DNA of 7,387 bases, from contig JAFGHG010000093.1 of NCBI GenBank assembly GCA_016939345.1, positions 1 to 7,387 on the forward strand, given 5' to 3'. The translations under genes and the position numbers were made by a program. The notes below the pieces were generated by a model. It was given only the letters and a program-made list of their open reading frames with translations. It ran no database searches and was not told the origin of the DNA. Positions 1-6,159 of the stretch are shown here, in pieces; the stretch's first letter is position 1, and each line of letters begins with the position of its first letter. The stretch comes from Candidatus Omnitrophota bacterium. GTDB taxonomy: Bacteria > Omnitrophota > Gorgyraeia > Duberdicusellales > 4484-171.

Positions 1-9
1 TGCTATAAT
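1..9 (+). promoter_or_regulatory. Extended -10 promoter element for the merR-like gene
   Basis: The first nine bases read TGCTATAAT, a perfect TATAAT -10 hexamer preceded by the TG of an extended -10 element. Any -35 box would lie outside the window. Transcription would start near position 16, leaving a leader of about 35 nt before the ATG at 52. Because there is no other equally good promoter before parA, this could also drive the whole operon; that is inference. Confidence 0.55.
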
Positions 10-51
10 TTTATTGAGTTTAATATCAAAAGTCGAAATCTAAACCCTATA

Positions 52-264
52 ATGAAAAAAAGACAAAGGTCTATTTTTAAAATAAATCATTTAGCCAAAG
101 AGCTCGGCGTTTCGATACAGACCATAAAAAACTATGAAGCATCGGGAATTCTTCCTGCTCCCAGAAGGGATGACAAGGGCTGGCGCTATTATACCGAAGA
201 AGATATTATCAAGATAAAGGCATTGTATCAGGAAGAAATAAAGCACGTATCTCGTGAAGCGTGA
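52..264 (+). CDS. Small single-domain MerR/BldC-like DNA-binding protein
   Basis: This encodes a 70-residue cytoplasmic protein made almost entirely of a MerR-type winged helix-turn-helix. Residues 9-30 (start FKINHLAKELGVS, then TIKNYEASGIL) form the helix-turn-helix, and the wing plus following helix is marked by GWRYYTEEDI at about 43-52. Typical MerR regulators are 110-150 residues or more, with a long dimerisation helix and an effector domain; both are missing. The size is that of BldC, a single-domain MerR relative known to bind direct repeats cooperatively. The last six codons (HVSREA) and the TGA lie in a heptamer repeat array, so the C-terminus may have been set or shortened by the repeat. 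There is no clear Shine-Dalgarno before the ATG. It may regulate the parA-pil operon or act as its DNA-bound partner, but the target cannot be told from sequence. Confidence 0.8.
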   Translation: MKKRQRSIFKINHLAKELGVSIQTIKNYEASGILPAPRRDDKGWRYYTEEDIIKIKALYQEEIKHVSREA

Positions 265-275
265 AGCGTATCTCG
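246..275 (+). repeat. Heptamer repeat array, left arm
   Basis: The nonamer CGTATCTCG occurs at 246-254 and again at 267-275. Between them is a tandem heptamer, TGAAGCG at 255-261 and 262-268. The array overlaps the 3' end of the merR-like gene and contains its stop codon (262-264). Its nonamer is the reverse complement of CGAGATACG at 337-345, so this array and the one at 335-366 face each other across about 60 nt. Confidence 0.8.
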
Positions 276-334
276 AAAAATTTATGTGTTTATTCAGGAA
301 TAATAATAAACTTATAAAGAAATTTCAATATATG

Positions 335-366
335 GACGAGATACGAGATACAAGATACGAGTAACG
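335..366 (+). repeat. Tandem CGAGATA heptamer array, right arm
   Basis: Three adjacent heptamers, CGAGATA (337-343), CGAGATA (344-350) and CAAGATA (351-357), are followed by a partial CGAG and a degenerate end. The array stops six bases before the parA ATG and occupies the place where a ribosome binding site would be expected. It is inverted relative to the 246-275 array, with 9-bp complementary arms (267-275 with 337-345). An RNA stem, an operator or centromere-like site, or an inert dispersed repeat are all possible. The 276-334 stretch between the arms is AT-rich and shows no gene. Confidence 0.8.
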
Positions 367-371
367 AATAT

Positions 372-1133
372 ATGGTTATCGCAATCACAAACCAAAAAGG
401 CGGCGTAGGCAAAACAACTCTGGCCATAAATATTTCAGCCTGTCTAGCCAGCCTGGACTACCGCGTGCTTACTGTAGATATGGATCCACAGGGAAATTCC
501 TCTGACGGACTAGGAATCGATACTAATAAATTAGATGCAACAATATATGATGTGCTTATACATGATACGCCTGTCTCTGAAGTAGTTATACCTAATCAGC
601 TTGAAAACTTATTCGTTGTGCCGGCAAACATAAGCCTTTCAGGAACAGAAACAGAGCTTTCTTCAGACATCTCCCGGCCTTTCAAGCTGCGTAAAGCCTT
701 AAGGCCTGAAGTCTCTAAATATGACTACATAATAATAGACTGCCCTCCCTCGCTTGGCATACTGACTGTAAATGCAATAGTGGCCTCAACTGATCTTTTA
801 GTACCGATAGAACCAAATAGCTATGCTCTTAAAGGAATGAGCATGCTTATGAGCACAATCTTAAAGATAAAAGAAGACCTTGAACACTATGCTTTTTTTC
901 TAGGGGTGGTTATTAATATGTTCGACATCAAATCCAATCTTCATGCTTCAATTGTCGAGGCCATCACCGAATATTTTACAGCTAGAAAAATATTCAAGAC
1001 CAAGGTCCAAAGAAACTCAAAGATTCCCGAGGCTGAGATACACGGCCGGAGCATGATCCAGTACGACCCCAAAGATAAGGCAGCTGAAACTTTTATGGAG
1101 CTGGCCAAGGAAGTAATAGAAAAAAAGTCCTAA
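372..1133 (+). CDS. parA: ParA/Soj family partitioning or positioning ATPase
   Basis: This is a 253-residue P-loop ATPase of the normal chromosomal Soj/ParA length. The deviant Walker A motif KGGVGKTT is at residues 9-16, the switch region VDMDPQGN at 35-42 and Walker B YIIIDCPPSLG at 119-129. The C-terminal block with VQRNSKIPEAEIHGRS and YDPK is typical of Soj, in which this area helps bind DNA. Such proteins dimerise on ATP, bind DNA non-specifically and are switched by a partner that stimulates ATP hydrolysis. The start is secure because the P-loop strand begins at residue 2, although no Shine-Dalgarno is visible. No parB follows; the next gene, 4 nt later, is a PilM-PilN fusion with a ParB-like N-terminal peptide. 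I therefore infer a role in placing the pilus/secretion machine rather than the chromosome, while a chromosome role with parB elsewhere remains possible. Confidence 0.93.
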   Translation: MVIAITNQKGGVGKTTLAINISACLASLDYRVLTVDMDPQGNSSDGLGIDTNKLDATIYDVLIHDTPVSEVVIPNQLENLFVVPANISLSGTETELSSDISRPFKLRKALRPEVSKYDYIIIDCPPSLGILTVNAIVASTDLLVPIEPNSYALKGMSMLMSTILKIKEDLEHYAFFLGVVINMFDIKSNLHASIVEAITEYFTARKIFKTKVQRNSKIPEAEIHGRSMIQYDPKDKAAETFMELAKEVIEKKS

Positions 1134-1137
1134 GACC

Positions 1138-2961
1138 ATGGATAATAATAATAAAGAAGACCTGCGCAAAGCTGTACATTCAAAAATCAAGGGCCTTGGC
1201 CTGGATGCTTTGTTTCATCAGGTCGACAAAAGCACAAAGGACGAATTTTCATATGCGGCAAGAGAGAAACTTCAGTCTAAAGAAGAAATTCAGCTCATGA
1301 ACAGGCTCAAAAATCCGCCGCGGTTTCCAGAACCTAAAAATATTTTTTCTAAGACCGTCCTGAATCTGTATAATCTGTTTAATAAAAATGATGATGAAAA
1401 TCTGATCATAGATATCGGAACCAGTGCTGTAAAGATCATCGAAGCAAAACAGGATAAATCTTCGCTGGTCATCGAAAAAATATCTTTTATCCAAGTTCCG
1501 CATATAGTTACGACCGGCGAAGAAAAATTTAACGACTTTGTTATCACAAGCCTGAAGGATTATAGGGGGAAAAACCTTTTAAAAAGCAAAAAGATATCGA
1601 CTTTGATCCCCAGAAGCAAGGTTATCATGAAATTTTTCTCGATCCCGACAATCGAAAGCTCAGAAATTAAAAAGATGCTGGAGTTTGAGGCTGAGCATCA
1701 CCTGCCGCTTGCCCTCTCTGATGTTGAATATGACTTCTTAACCCTGGATCAGGAAAACAACAAATCCCTTATCCTTTTTGCCGCAGCTAAAAAACAAGAT
1801 ATCTCAAAAATTTTGTCTCTTTTCGAACAGGCCGGCATCACCCTGGATTGCATAGGTGTAAGCTCATTAGCTCTTTATAACGGCCTTTTTGAAGAATCGG
1901 CTGAAGATACCTGTCTTCAGGTACTGATCGGCAGCGAATATACAGATATCAATATTACCAGATCTGGCTCAATAGAATTCTCAAGGGGCATAGAGCTTGG
2001 CTCAAAAAAGCTTACCATGAAAATTTCAGAAAATCTTAATATCGATTTTGAAAACGCCGAAAAAATAAAAAAAGAAAATGGCATACTGCTTAAAGAAAAA
2101 GATAAAAATGATACCCAGAAAAAAACATCCTCAATATGCTGCAGCTGGGCTGACGGACTGATCAATGAAATAGAAAAATCCATACAGCATTTTCAACTGC
2201 ACAATGCTAATCAGCAAATAAAACAGATTGTTCTTACCGGCGGCGGCTCCAAGCTTGAAAATCTTAATGAATATTTAAGGGATAAATTAAAAACCAAGAC
2301 AGTTGTAAGCAAAAAACCTCAGGGCTTAAGGCTTGACTGCGACAGCCTGGCCTTTGATAAATATTACCTCCAGCTTCAAGCCCTTATCGGCCTTGCTTTA
2401 AGCCATACACACCATAAATACCTGGCAATAAACCTTCTGCCTCAGAGCATTAAGAAGTCTATTAAGCGTAAAAAAGAAAAGGCCAATCTATACATAAAAA
2501 CATCCCTGGCTGTTCTTCTGGCATCTTTATTGTTTCTGATACCTTTTGGCCTATACCTGTCCCGGGAGAAAAAAATCAAGGGTTTACAGGCTGAGATCAT
2601 AAAACTAAAACCTCAGGCTGAGACAGCCAGGCAGCTGCAAACTAAAATCTCAACCATAGAAGACTATATCTCGACCAAACAATCATCTATGGATATAATG
2701 CGCGAAATAAGCCTGCTGGTAACAGACGACATCATTATAGACCGTTTTTCTTTCGAGCAAAACCGCATGGTAAGCTTGATCGGGACAGCAAAAACCCATT
2801 CATCAGCCGTGAATTTTTCCCAATCTTTGTCCGGATCCTCATTTTTCGAAAGCTCCAACTTAAAATACAGCCAGAAGAAAGACCGTTACTCTGAAATCGT
2901 GGATTTTGAAATAATATGCATCTTAAAAAATAAAAAAGATGAAAAGCCTGAATTTAAATAA
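1138..2961 (+). CDS. pilM: PilM-PilN fusion (GspL-like inner-membrane platform protein) with ParB-like N-terminal peptide
   Basis: This 607-residue protein joins two proteins that are usually separate. Residues 1-87 are a charged extension absent from ordinary PilM, with KGLGLDALFHQVD at 18-30 resembling the ParA-activating N-terminus of Spo0J/ParB. Residues 88 to about 425 are the actin-like PilM domain: phosphate-1 motif LIIDIGTSAVK (89-99), the EAEHHLPLALSDVEYDF region, and the C-terminal nucleotide motif VLTGGGSKLENL (365-376). INLLP at 431-435 is the sequence with which free PilN docks into PilM. One membrane helix follows (about 453-474), then a coiled coil (about 476-515) and a periplasmic ferredoxin-like PilN domain (about 525-600). 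The order cytoplasmic actin-like domain, helix, periplasmic domain is that of GspL. It should link the cytoplasmic motor to the periplasmic PilO/GspC proteins. The start gives no good Shine-Dalgarno but lies 4 nt after parA, suggesting coupled translation. Confidence 0.9.
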   Translation: MDNNNKEDLRKAVHSKIKGLGLDALFHQVDKSTKDEFSYAAREKLQSKEEIQLMNRLKNPPRFPEPKNIFSKTVLNLYNLFNKNDDENLIIDIGTSAVKIIEAKQDKSSLVIEKISFIQVPHIVTTGEEKFNDFVITSLKDYRGKNLLKSKKISTLIPRSKVIMKFFSIPTIESSEIKKMLEFEAEHHLPLALSDVEYDFLTLDQENNKSLILFAAAKKQDISKILSLFEQAGITLDCIGVSSLALYNGLFEESAEDTCLQVLIGSEYTDINITRSGSIEFSRGIELGSKKLTMKISENLNIDFENAEKIKKENGILLKEKDKNDTQKKTSSICCSWADGLINEIEKSIQHFQLHNANQQIKQIVLTGGGSKLENLNEYLRDKLKTKTVVSKKPQGLRLDCDSLAFDKYYLQLQALIGLALSHTHHKYLAINLLPQSIKKSIKRKKEKANLYIKTSLAVLLASLLFLIPFGLYLSREKKIKGLQAEIIKLKPQAETARQLQTKISTIEDYISTKQSSMDIMREISLLVTDDIIIDRFSFEQNRMVSLIGTAKTHSSAVNFSQSLSGSSFFESSNLKYSQKKDRYSEIVDFEIICILKNKKDEKPEFK

Positions 2962-3475
2962 AAGAGAAAAATCATTGTTCATAATAGCTGTCACGGTTAT
3001 TTTGGCCGGATTTATATATTTTAGGATCATCAATGTTTACCGAAATAGCTGGGTAAGACAATCCTTGCAAATAAAAGAAAACCAACAGATAGTTCAAAAA
3101 GAAAAAAATCTTATTGCCCAAACTCAGGAATTAAATATTAAGTTTGAGACTTTAGTAAAAAAAATACAGGCCCAGCTGCCTCAAAACCGGGAAGAAGGCC
3201 AGTTCCTGAATGAAATTCAAAAAGTCGCCGAAGATACCTATGTACACATAGCTGCAATCAATCCTCTTCCGGTAAAAGAAATAGGCTCGTTCAGAGAATT
3301 ATCAGTAGAAATCGAACTCGAGGCCAACCTGGGTAATCTGGTCAGGTTTCTTTATTATATGAGAAAATCATCGGTCGTGCTTGTTGCACAGAGGCTGCGC
3401 CTTGAACCAAAATCAGAACGTTCAGCCCTGTTGAAAGTAAATCTAGTAATATCGACCATATTCTTAAACAAATGA
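2939..3475 (+). CDS. pilO: PilO/GspM-like inner-membrane alignment protein
   Basis: This encodes a 178-residue bitopic membrane protein. A short basic cytoplasmic start containing NLNKREKSLF is followed by one membrane helix (about residues 12-29), a periplasmic coiled coil (about 40-80) and a ferredoxin-like fold. The fold's pattern includes FLNEIQKVAEDTYVHI, the ELSVEIELEANLGNLVRFLYYM strand-helix unit and a last strand, LLKVNLVISTIFL. Helix, coiled coil and one such fold are the plan of PilO and GspM, which heterodimerise with PilN or GspL. The gene overlaps the PilM-PilN gene by 23 nt and ends in an ATGA overlap with the next gene, so translation is probably coupled. PilO and GspM cannot be told apart at this level; the gene order favours PilO. 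Confidence 0.82.
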   Translation: MKSLNLNKREKSLFIIAVTVILAGFIYFRIINVYRNSWVRQSLQIKENQQIVQKEKNLIAQTQELNIKFETLVKKIQAQLPQNREEGQFLNEIQKVAEDTYVHIAAINPLPVKEIGSFRELSVEIELEANLGNLVRFLYYMRKSSVVLVAQRLRLEPKSERSALLKVNLVISTIFLNK

Positions 3476-4083
3476 AAAACCATATACCTAAAATAATGCT
3501 GATCACAGTTTTTCTCTTTATTCTATGGAGTATGGAATATAGACTATGGACTAATCAAGCCTACGGCCAAGAATCTCCTCCCCTTTCATACTATGAAATA
3601 ATCGAAAAAAGAAATTTCTTCAAGCCAGCTTATGAGCCGCCGGCATCAGAAAAAACACCAGAGTCTGATAAAGACTTAAGTGAAAAGTATAGTTCCCAAA
3701 ACCAGGACTCAAGCACATCTGACCTGACCCTTACCGGAATCATCAAACTAAAAGGCAGATACAAGGCAATAATCGAGAAAAAAAGCACTGGTGAAGGTTT
3801 TTATCTCGGGGTAAATGATGCCGTCGAAAGCTATACCATAAAAGATATTATCAGGGATAAAGTAACACTGGATAAAGACGGCCAGGAAATATATCTCGGT
3901 CTGAAGGAAATATCAAAAGAAGCAGAGCCCGAATCCGGCGAAAAAAAAGATTTAACACCAGATCAGCCGCAAACAGCTACCGATGAAGCCTCAAGTGATT
4001 TGCCGCCAGATCTTAACACCCTGCAGAATTTAAGAAGCGGCTCAATTAAAAAACAAAAAAATGTTGATGATTTTATCCAATAA
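3472..4083 (+). CDS. GspC/PilP-like periplasmic linker protein
   Basis: This is a 203-residue exported or membrane-anchored protein. The hydrophobic stretch at residues 8-19 is followed by MEYRLWTNQAYGQES, with a possible signal peptidase I site after AYG (30-32). YYEIIEKRNFFKP (40-52) is like the conserved segment before the homology region of GspC. An acidic linker follows, then the HR/PilP beta domain at about 84-147 (LTLTGIIKLKGRYKAIIE, then GVNDAV, then DKVTLDKDGQEIYL). Residues 148-203 are charged, proline-rich and probably disordered. In GspC and PilP this domain contacts the N0 domain of the secretin, and the next gene is a secretin. There is no PDZ domain and no lipobox Cys, so it fits neither classical GspC nor lipoprotein PilP exactly. 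Codons 18-27 are written by a heptamer DNA repeat. Confidence 0.82.
   Translation: MKNHIPKIMLITVFLFILWSMEYRLWTNQAYGQESPPLSYYEIIEKRNFFKPAYEPPASEKTPESDKDLSEKYSSQNQDSSTSDLTLTGIIKLKGRYKAIIEKKSTGEGFYLGVNDAVESYTIKDIIRDKVTLDKDGQEIYLGLKEISKEAEPESGEKKDLTPDQPQTATDEASSDLPPDLNTLQNLRSGSIKKQKNVDDFIQ
3524..3551 (+). repeat. Four tandem TATGGAN heptamers inside a coding region
   Basis: TATGGAG (3524-3530), TATGGAA (3531-3537), TATAGAC (3538-3544) and TATGGAC (3545-3551) are contiguous imperfect heptamers. They encode residues 18-27 of the GspC/PilP-like protein, where the amino acids LW recur after seven residues (18-19 and 25-26). The repeat sits between the hydrophobic core and the likely signal-peptide cleavage site, a place that tolerates sequence variation. 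Confidence 0.75.
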
Positions 4084-4096
4084 GAATGCCTTAACC

Positions 4097-4101
4097 GGAG
4101 G
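4097..4101 (+). promoter_or_regulatory. Strong Shine-Dalgarno of the secretin gene
   Basis: GGAGG ends nine bases before the ATG at 4111 and fixes that start. It is the only strong ribosome binding site in the parA-to-secretin operon, consistent with the secretin being needed in more copies (usually 12-15 subunits per ring) than its neighbours. Confidence 0.8.
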
Positions 4102-4110
4102 TAAATTACT

Positions 4111-5931
4111 ATGAAGTGCATTAAATTGCTCGTTATATCAGCCCTGCTTTTTTTTATATCTGAAGCTCCAGGCGTTCATGCCTCCATGCCTGCTGAAGGT
4201 GAGGCTTCAGACAGCCTTGTCTCGGTCAATTTCCAGAATACCGACATCAAACAGGCCATAAAAGTCTTGGGTGATATAACAGGCAAGGTAATCATACCCA
4301 ACGATGAGCTAAGCGGGACGATCACTGTTATCAGCCTGGAAAAAGTACCAAGTGACGTGGTCGTCAGCGTATTGGAAAGCGCTCTTATGGTCAGAGGCTT
4401 TACATTGGTAAAATCGGGCGATGTCCTTAAAATTGTGCCTCTTCCCGACACAAAACAGACTAATGTAGCAGTTAGAATCGGCTCATCGCCTGAAAGCGTA
4501 AAGGATGAAGATATTGTGATAACTCAGGTTATAAACCTTGAATACTCTTCTTCTCTTCAGCTTAAAACAGGCCTGCAGCCTTTGGTAGGAAAACACGGCA
4601 ATATAATTGCCAATGAACGCAGCAACACCTTGATAATAACCGATACCTCCTCAAATATTAAAAGGCTGATGACTATCATATCTGAGATAGAAAAACCTAT
4701 GGCTTCAAAAAAACAGGTCAAGGCCTTTATCCTTAATTACGGCAGCGCCGAGACGATTGCTTCAATACTTAAAGACCTATCCCAGGAAGAAGAAAAAGGA
4801 GAACAATTCCCCCAATCCATCCAGCTGCCTCAAGATAATTCTCCTTTACAGATGTTTGGTGCAATCGAAGCTCTGCCTGACATAACAACCAACTCTCTTG
4901 TTGTATCCAGCGCTCCGGTCAATTTCCCCTCTATTGAGAGGCTTATCAAAAACCTTGATATCTTTCCGCCCCAGGCGATGATAGAAGCGGTTATTATGGA
5001 TGTTACTTTAGATGATGACATTGATATGGGCATCGAATACAGCCATCCCACATCATCTACTTCGACCACCGAAGGCCTGGAAGCAGATCTTTTCGGCATG
5101 AAAGACAGAGAATCAACTTTTCATTCACTTCTAGGGCTTGCCACCTCAGCAGCAACCAGAGGCTTTACTTACCGGATTTTTAACGAGAAGGAAACACTTA
5201 ACATACTTACATTTATTTTACAGACACAGGAACATTCCAAAGTCCTTTCAACTCCTAAAATCCTGGCTTCTAATAATCAGGAATCAGTAATCACGGTCGG
5301 CCAAGAAGTACCGATAATCGAGTCTTCAGTGACTGATGTCGTAAACAATATCACAACTGTAAATTTTAAATATGAGGATATAGGCTTAAGCCTTCAGGTA
5401 ACTCCCCGGATAAGCCAGGATGACTATGTTAATTTAAAAGTCCATGCTGAAATAAAAGAGCTCAGCCCCCAGACGATTTTTAACGCTAATATAATCAATA
5501 AACGCGAAGCTGACGCTACTGTGCTTATTCCGCACCGCCATACCGTAGTCCTGGGCGGGCTTATCCGCGACAACAACAGTGTCATCGAAAATAAAATACC
5601 CTTGCTGGGAGACATACCCTTCCTAGGAAATCTATTTAAAAGAACCGAAACAACCGTAAGAAGAACCGAGCTGCTTATTTTCTTAACCCCTCACATATTA
5701 AAAGACAATGAGGACCTTAAGGCAATTACTACAAACCCGATTCAAATGTTAAATATCATAAAAAAGGCTGAGTCAACAAAAGAGCTAAAAGAAGCTGTAA
5801 AAGAAGTAACCGATTATCCCAGAAAAGAATTAAAAGCTCAGGATAGGCAAGTTAAGCCGACAACTGACGGGCCTGAAGAGGAAGCTAAAGGAAAAACAGA
5901 TAAAAAAAGCCAATTCCTCACTGCTCCTTAA
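4111..5931 (+). CDS. gspD: GspD/PilQ-family outer-membrane secretin
   Basis: This is a 606-residue secretin, the gated outer-membrane ring of a type II secretion or type IV pilus system. The signal peptide covers residues 1-24 (cleavage likely after VHA; no lipobox). The N0 domain is at about 37-111 (VNFQNTDIKQAIKVLGDITG). Two further ring-building N domains lie at about 136-198 and 200-285, the second with a Gln/Pro-rich insertion. The secretin barrel spans about 290-530: LSTPKILASNNQ (379-390), VGQEVPI, VLGGLIR (480-486), PLLGDIPFLGNLF (497-509) and the closing LLIFLTPHIL (521-530). Residues 531-606 are a charged tail that could hold a pilotin-binding S-domain. It lacks the AMIN domains of PilQ and has one N domain fewer than typical GspD. 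The preceding gene product should bind its N0 domain. No terminator is visible after the stop. Confidence 0.93.
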   Translation: MKCIKLLVISALLFFISEAPGVHASMPAEGEASDSLVSVNFQNTDIKQAIKVLGDITGKVIIPNDELSGTITVISLEKVPSDVVVSVLESALMVRGFTLVKSGDVLKIVPLPDTKQTNVAVRIGSSPESVKDEDIVITQVINLEYSSSLQLKTGLQPLVGKHGNIIANERSNTLIITDTSSNIKRLMTIISEIEKPMASKKQVKAFILNYGSAETIASILKDLSQEEEKGEQFPQSIQLPQDNSPLQMFGAIEALPDITTNSLVVSSAPVNFPSIERLIKNLDIFPPQAMIEAVIMDVTLDDDIDMGIEYSHPTSSTSTTEGLEADLFGMKDRESTFHSLLGLATSAATRGFTYRIFNEKETLNILTFILQTQEHSKVLSTPKILASNNQESVITVGQEVPIIESSVTDVVNNITTVNFKYEDIGLSLQVTPRISQDDYVNLKVHAEIKELSPQTIFNANIINKREADATVLIPHRHTVVLGGLIRDNNSVIENKIPLLGDIPFLGNLFKRTETTVRRTELLIFLTPHILKDNEDLKAITTNPIQMLNIIKKAESTKELKEAVKEVTDYPRKELKAQDRQVKPTTDGPEEEAKGKTDKKSQFLTAP

Positions 5932-5976
5932 AAAAGTTATTGCCAAATATTAAATGCTTATTAGAATATATCTGAT

Positions 5977-6129
5977 ATGAAGAAAAAACCTAAAAAATCC
6001 TATAAAATGCCTCAAATCGAAACCCGGCAAATTTATGAAGTAAATGCTTTGGGCTGTGCCAAATGCCCAAGCGCCTCTAATAAAGCCTTAAATGAAGCCT
6101 GCATAAGAGGCACTAAAAAATTCTCTTAA
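5977..6129 (+). CDS. Small Cys-containing peptide, 50 residues, possible modified-peptide precursor
   Basis: An ATG at 5977 opens a 50-codon frame ending in TAA at 6127-6129. The peptide starts MKKKPKKSYKMPQIETRQIY, continues EVNALGCAKCPSASNKALNE and ends ACIRGTKKFS. Cysteines are at 27, 30 and 42. There is no membrane segment. The basic, Y..P.I-like first half followed by a short Cys-bearing end resembles leader plus core of ribosomally made, modified peptides; a minimal metal-binding C-x-x-C protein is the alternative. No maturation enzyme or transporter is in the window. No Shine-Dalgarno is visible and codon 11 is another Met. It begins 45 nt after the secretin and might be co-transcribed. 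I do not recognise a named family, and translation is not proven. Confidence 0.5.
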   Translation: MKKKPKKSYKMPQIETRQIYEVNALGCAKCPSASNKALNEACIRGTKKFS

Positions 6130-6159
6130 TATTTAGGGTTTTAAAAAGATATACCGGTT

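Noticed and set aside
246..366. CRISPR array
   Set aside because: Repeats are 7-9 nt with no regular 30-40 nt spacers, and no cas genes are present.
1297..1299. Internal Met codon 54 as the true start of the PilM-PilN protein
   Set aside because: There is no good Shine-Dalgarno there, the upstream frame is open back to 4 nt after parA, and the Spo0J-like peptide would be lost. It remains possible but less likely.
1249..1547. Two minus-strand open frames opposite the PilM extension
   Set aside because: They are antisense shadows of a well-supported plus-strand gene, with no domain pattern or ribosome binding site. The same applies to the minus-strand frames at 1917-2183, 2664-2858, 4176-4451, 4830-5099 and 5424-5615.
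6098..6112. GCCT/AGGC hairpin as a terminator between the convergent genes
   Set aside because: The stem is only 4 bp with a 7-nt loop, it lies inside the small gene, and no T-run follows. No convincing terminator was found in 5932-6159.
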